A program made the translations under genes and the position numbers. This document shows positions 60,710-64,000 of a stretch of 64,000 nt of DNA, in pieces. The DNA comes from DATLSM01 sp049585815 (GTDB taxonomy: Bacteria > Actinomycetota > Thermoleophilia > Solirubrobacterales > 70-9). The stretch lies in the NCBI GenBank assembly GCA_049585815.1, contig JBAVAR010000144.1:1-64000 (forward strand), given 5' to 3'. The notes beneath the pieces were generated by a model. The model did no database searches. It saw only the letters and a program-made list of their open reading frames with translations, and was not told where the DNA came from. The first letter of the stretch is position 1, and every line of letters starts with the position of its first letter.

Positions 60710-61888
60710 ATGGGGCTCGACGCACCCGATTCCGCGCAACCGCAGGCCGAGGAAGCCGGTCAGCGCTCCGGCCACTACAAGATCTTTCTCGGGATGGCGG
60801 CGGGGGTGGGGAAGACCTACCGGATGCTGCAGGAGGGAAAGGCCGAGGCCGACGCCGGGCGTGACGTGGTGATCGGCTACCTCGAGCCCCACAAGCGCCA
60901 GGACACGACTGACCAGGCGCGCGGGCTTGAGGTGGTGCCACGGCGCCGCGTCCCCTATCGCGACACCGTGGTCGAGGAGATGGACCTGCAGGGGGTGCTG
61001 GAGCGCGCGCCCGAGCTCGCCCTGATCGACGAGCTCGCCCACACCAACGCGGGTGGACTGGTCCATGAGAAACGCTACGAGGACATCGCCGACGTGCTGG
61101 CCGCTGGGATCGACGTCTTCTCGACCGTCAACGTCCAGCACCTTGAGTCCCTCAACGACCAGGTAGCCGAGCTGACCGGGGTGAGGGTGCGCGAGACGGT
61201 TCCCGACTCGGTGCTCGGCTCTGCCGATGAGGTCGTCCTCATCGACCTCACTCCGGAGGCGCTGGTCGCGCGCTTGCGCGCCGGCAAGATCTACCCAGGC
61301 GAGAACATCGATGCCGCCCTCAACAACTTTTTTCGGATCGAGAACCTCGCCGCCCTGCGCGAGGTCAGCCTGCGCCAGGTGGCCGAGGACGTTGAGTCCA
61401 AGCGCCTCACCCTGCACCGGGCCGAACCGATCGGCACCCGCGAGCAAGAGGGGGTCTCGGCCGATACCCCAAAGGCGGTGGGGGAGAGGTTGCTTGCCCT
61501 GGTTCGCCCCCAGCCGAGCTCCCAGCGCCTCGTTCGCCGCGCCTGGCGCTCCGCCCAGCGGCTGGGGACCGATCTCGATCTGCTCTGGGTAAAGCATCCG
61601 GGACGCCCGATCCAGGGTGAGGAGGAGCGCCAGGTTACGGCCCTGCGCCAGCTCGCCTCGGTGCTGGGAGCGACCCTGCTGATCGAAGAGCACGATGACG
61701 TTGTCGCGACAGCGGCGCGGGTCGTCCGCGAGCGCGGCTCCACCTACATCATGGTCGGCGAGTCCAAGCCGACCCGCGGTCTGGCCCGCCTGCGCGAACC
61801 GCTGCCTCAGAAGCTGATGACCGCAACCCCGCCGGGAGTGGACGTGCGGATCGTCGCCCACCGCGGCCTGAAGGAGGAGGCAGGATGA
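60710..61888 (+). CDS. kdpD: KdpD sensor, N-terminal half only (no kinase)
   Basis: 392 residues against about 850-900 for full KdpD. The KdpD domain is complete: Walker A GMAAGVGKTYRML (28-40), Walker B LALIDELAHTN and DVFSTVNVQHLESLNDQV, followed by a universal stress protein domain (LDLLWVKHPGRPIQGEEERQ to STYIMVGESKPTRG). The membrane region and histidine kinase that follow in E. coli KdpD are absent, and the gene ends cleanly with an ATGA overlap. In S. aureus the USP domain binds c-di-AMP; binding here is inference. No kdpE is in the window, so it may act directly on the pump or through another kinase. Confidence 0.88.
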   Translation: MGLDAPDSAQPQAEEAGQRSGHYKIFLGMAAGVGKTYRMLQEGKAEADAGRDVVIGYLEPHKRQDTTDQARGLEVVPRRRVPYRDTVVEEMDLQGVLERAPELALIDELAHTNAGGLVHEKRYEDIADVLAAGIDVFSTVNVQHLESLNDQVAELTGVRVRETVPDSVLGSADEVVLIDLTPEALVARLRAGKIYPGENIDAALNNFFRIENLAALREVSLRQVAEDVESKRLTLHRAEPIGTREQEGVSADTPKAVGERLLALVRPQPSSQRLVRRAWRSAQRLGTDLDLLWVKHPGRPIQGEEERQVTALRQLASVLGATLLIEEHDDVVATAARVVRERGSTYIMVGESKPTRGLARLREPLPQKLMTATPPGVDVRIVAHRGLKEEAG

Positions 61889-62457
61889 TCGAGCACTTCC
61901 TCGTTGGTGTCGCCCTCCTGCTCGGCCTCGCCGGCGGCTACCTGATCGCCCGCTCCCGTCGCGGCGGCCGGCGCTCCGAGCGCCCCGATGTTGTCCACCA
62001 GATCCTCCTTCCCTTCACCGGCACCGAGATCTCTCGTCGCGGCGTCGACGCCGCCCTGCGCCTCGCCCGGGCGGAGGGTGCGACCCTGATGCCGGCCTAC
62101 CTGGCGCAGGTGCCAAAGAGCCTGCCGCTTGAGTGCTCGATCCCGGCCGAGGCGGCGAAGGCGATGCCGATGCTGGAGGCAATCGAACAGCGTGCCACCG
62201 CCCAGGGAGTCGCGGTCGACGCCCGGATTGAGCGCGGCCGCTCCTACCGGCACGCACTAGCCCGCCTGCTCGAGAGCGAGGAGTTTGACCGGGTGGTTGT
62301 CTCGGCGAGTGCGACCGGTACCGCGGGCCTGTCGGGCGAAGACCTCGTCTGGCTTTTGGAGAAGGCGCCGGCCGAGGTTCTGATTCTGCGGCCGGGGCCC
62401 CAGGATCGGCGCGTGGTTAGCGTCGCTGCCGCTGCTAACGGAAATCCTCGCCGCTGA
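61885..62457 (+). CDS. Membrane-anchored universal stress protein
   Basis: 190 residues. One N-terminal TM (FLVGVALLLGLAGGYLIARS), then a UspA-like fold: HQILLPFTGTEISRRGVDAA, RLARAEGATLMPAYLAQV, ARIERGRSYRHALARLLESE, FDRVVVSASATG and PAEVLILRPG. The ATP-binding G-x2-G-x9-G-S/T pattern is not clear. Overlaps the kdpD-like gene by four bases. It may be a membrane partner for the soluble KdpD module, replacing the missing transmembrane half (inference). Confidence 0.8.
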   Translation: MIEHFLVGVALLLGLAGGYLIARSRRGGRRSERPDVVHQILLPFTGTEISRRGVDAALRLARAEGATLMPAYLAQVPKSLPLECSIPAEAAKAMPMLEAIEQRATAQGVAVDARIERGRSYRHALARLLESEEFDRVVVSASATGTAGLSGEDLVWLLEKAPAEVLILRPGPQDRRVVSVAAAANGNPRR

Positions 62458-62778
62458 GCCATCGTCGAGGGTTTGGATTCCACCGCAAATCGGCGCATGC
62501 GCGTGCAACTGTCGAGGACCGGTCTTCAAATGCGGCGCCTAAAGGGTGTCCAACGATGTTTCGGATTCCGCTCCAATTCGGGTGAGGATGCGATCTACCC
62601 GACCAGCTTCTCCCCGGTGCTGATCCGCTGAGCGTTCATCCGGTGCTGCTTCTTTGACCCCAGGGGTCCAGCCACCCCGGGCCACTGAGGCGGCAGGCGC
62701 CCTCCTCGCGCCGATCAGAATGGCGAACTTCCTCAGCGGGCCGCTCGGCCCGAGTCGAGGAGGTGGGACAATTCGGGC
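62458..62778. other. Gene-free stretch after the kdp operon
   Basis: No supported gene on either strand. It should hold the end of the kdp transcript and the promoter of the site-2 protease-like gene. Confidence 0.4.
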
Positions 62779-63630
62779 ATGTCCAAGAGCCTCAACGAGC
62801 GCCTGTCGATCGAACCGCATCCGGCGCCCGATTCCGCGGAGCGCTTTGAGCCGATCCATCCCGGCTCGGGTCGCCGTTCTCTTCGCAAGCGGCTCGCCAG
62901 CGCCCTCGCGCCGCTGGGGGCCCTGCTTTTGAAGGCGAAATCACTGCTGCTCCTGCTGCCGAAACTGAAGCTACTGATGACCTCGGGCTCGATGTTGGTC
63001 TCGATTGCCGCATACGCCCTGCTTTTCGGCTTCCCATTTGCAATTGGTTTGGTCGCGCTGCTGTTCATTCACGAGATCGGACATGTGATCCAGCTGCGCC
63101 GCGAGGGAATCAAGGCCTCGGCACCGCTCTTCATCCCCTTCCTGGGTGCGGTCATCGCGGCGAAGTCGATGGGTAAGGACGCCGCCGCAGAGGCCCGGGT
63201 CGGACTCGCGGGCCCGGTCCTCGGGGCGGTGGCCACGCTTGTCCCGCTCGGGATCTGGCTGGCGACCGGCAACGACTTTTGGCGATCGCTTGCCTACATT
63301 GGCTTCGTCCTCAATCTGTTCAACCTGCTTCCCGTCGTTCCGCTCGACGGGGGCCGGGCAATGGCAGCGCTCAACCCGGCGGTGTGGCTGCTGGGATTGG
63401 CAGCGCTCCTCGCCCTGATGATCTTCTACCCGAGTCCAATCCTCTTCCTGATCCTGATCTTCGGTGTGGTGGAGGGCTGGCGGCGATGGAAGGCTCGCGC
63501 GACGCCAGAGGGCCGTGCCTACTACGCGATTCCAGCTCGAACTCGAGCGCTGGTGGGCGTCGTCTACCTGGGCCTAGCAGCCGCGCTATCGGTTGGAGTT
63601 GCAGAGACCTTCATGTCGCGCAGCCTTTAG
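62779..63630 (+). CDS. Site-2 protease family membrane metalloprotease
   Basis: 283 residues, about six TMs. Zinc site HEIGH in LLFIHEIGHVIQLRREG and the second-site NLFNLLPVVPLDGGRAMAAL (Asp ligand in LDGGR) are the M50 hallmarks, with GLAGPVLGAVATLVPLGIWL between. Resembles the soluble-tail-free M50B/Rv2869-distant group (no PDZ domain). M50 enzymes cleave TM segments of anti-sigma factors and other membrane proteins; the substrate here is unknown. A long basic/cytoplasmic N-terminus of about 70 residues precedes the first TM. Confidence 0.88.
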   Translation: MSKSLNERLSIEPHPAPDSAERFEPIHPGSGRRSLRKRLASALAPLGALLLKAKSLLLLLPKLKLLMTSGSMLVSIAAYALLFGFPFAIGLVALLFIHEIGHVIQLRREGIKASAPLFIPFLGAVIAAKSMGKDAAAEARVGLAGPVLGAVATLVPLGIWLATGNDFWRSLAYIGFVLNLFNLLPVVPLDGGRAMAALNPAVWLLGLAALLALMIFYPSPILFLILIFGVVEGWRRWKARATPEGRAYYAIPARTRALVGVVYLGLAAALSVGVAETFMSRSL

Positions 63631-64000
63631 ATCAGAGGGCCTGGGGCAATGCCGAGCGATCGACGCCGGCGGCCGGCGGTTGCTTGCGCAGACGAATTGG
63701 GCACGCCGGACGGCGTGTTCTGGTCGGCTCGAGGTGGCGGAGCTTCCCTCCTTGCCTGACCCCGACTCGCGATCGGAGCCGCTTGCACAAACCAGGGTGT
63801 TTCAGCGGCTCACGATCGTTGGCGCGATTCCTGACGGCATCCGTTCTGATTCAACGGCGCCGCGATCCTGAACGCTGGCGCTCTGCGCCGGGCGCTGGGT
63901 TCGATTGACCCCACAACCGATGCATTGGCTCGCCACCTACGCGATGGGCTTGGTGGGCAGGGTTCCTGGTTGGAGGTTTTGCTCTGTTTATCTGATGATT
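63631..64000. other. Right-edge stretch
   Basis: No supported gene before the window ends. Frames here are short and of non-coding composition. Confidence 0.4.

Noticed and set aside
60140..61861. 573-codon minus-strand open frame
   Set aside because: Antisense to the KdpD-like gene, which has clear motifs. No family resemblance.

Overview
The window is high-GC, actinobacterial-type DNA. I infer class Thermoleophilia (Solirubrobacterales-like). The reasons are GTG/TTG starts with start/stop overlaps, a probable F420-dependent NADP reductase at the left edge, many secreted proteins with tandem VACPS..QCTAVG repeats, glycine-rich tracts or Lys-rich tails, a DUF2293 protein, and a G1 (eqolisin-type) peptidase. 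No rRNA or marker gene fixes the taxon, so this is inference.

Region by region. 1-3.4 kb: the edge of an F420 reductase gene, an SDR oxidoreductase, an L,D-transpeptidase-like secreted protein and a secreted hypothetical. 3.6-7.7 kb: a tightly coupled three-gene unit of a GT-B glycosyltransferase with a coiled-coil tail, a MurF-like ligase and a MurD/MurE-mosaic ligase, outside any visible division/cell-wall cluster. 8-14.6 kb: HMG-CoA lyase, an NTF2-like protein, an acyl-CoA carboxylase beta subunit, an ABC-2 exporter pair and acetoacetyl-CoA synthetase, which fits leucine or ketone-body catabolism. 14.6-19.5 kb: a decayed HTH/endonuclease-like gene, two tRNA-Leu genes, a frameshifted DUF2293 gene, a SWIM zinc-finger protein and a VapBC toxin-antitoxin pair. 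19.7-27.4 kb: a two-component system, two lipoproteins with paired CMR motifs, and a MacAB-like tripartite exporter (adaptor with peptidoglycan-binding domain, ATPase, FtsX-type permease).

28.6-52.0 kb: an accessory region that begins at an intact tRNA-Trp and ends near a 37-bp direct repeat of that tRNA's 3' half (34/37 identical). This looks like the footprint of an integrative element whose integrase is gone. It is rich in secreted proteins (G1 peptidase, glycine-rich protein, QCTAVG-repeat protein, two RTX calcium-binding proteins, a PKD-domain protein) and in gene remains (a split toxin/antitoxin pair, a PASTA fragment, an ANDNF-type fragment). It also holds a diguanylate cyclase, a fatty acid desaturase, small regulators and a second ABC-2 exporter.

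52.2-64 kb: a HepT/MntA toxin-antitoxin pair with a probable leaderless promoter, a trehalose synthase-type glycosyltransferase, a potassium-import operon in the unusual order kdpF-A-C-B followed by a KdpD sensor without its kinase half and a membrane-anchored universal stress protein, and a site-2 protease-like membrane protein. The Kdp genes, the KdpD N-terminal module and the stress protein form one near-continuous transcription unit.
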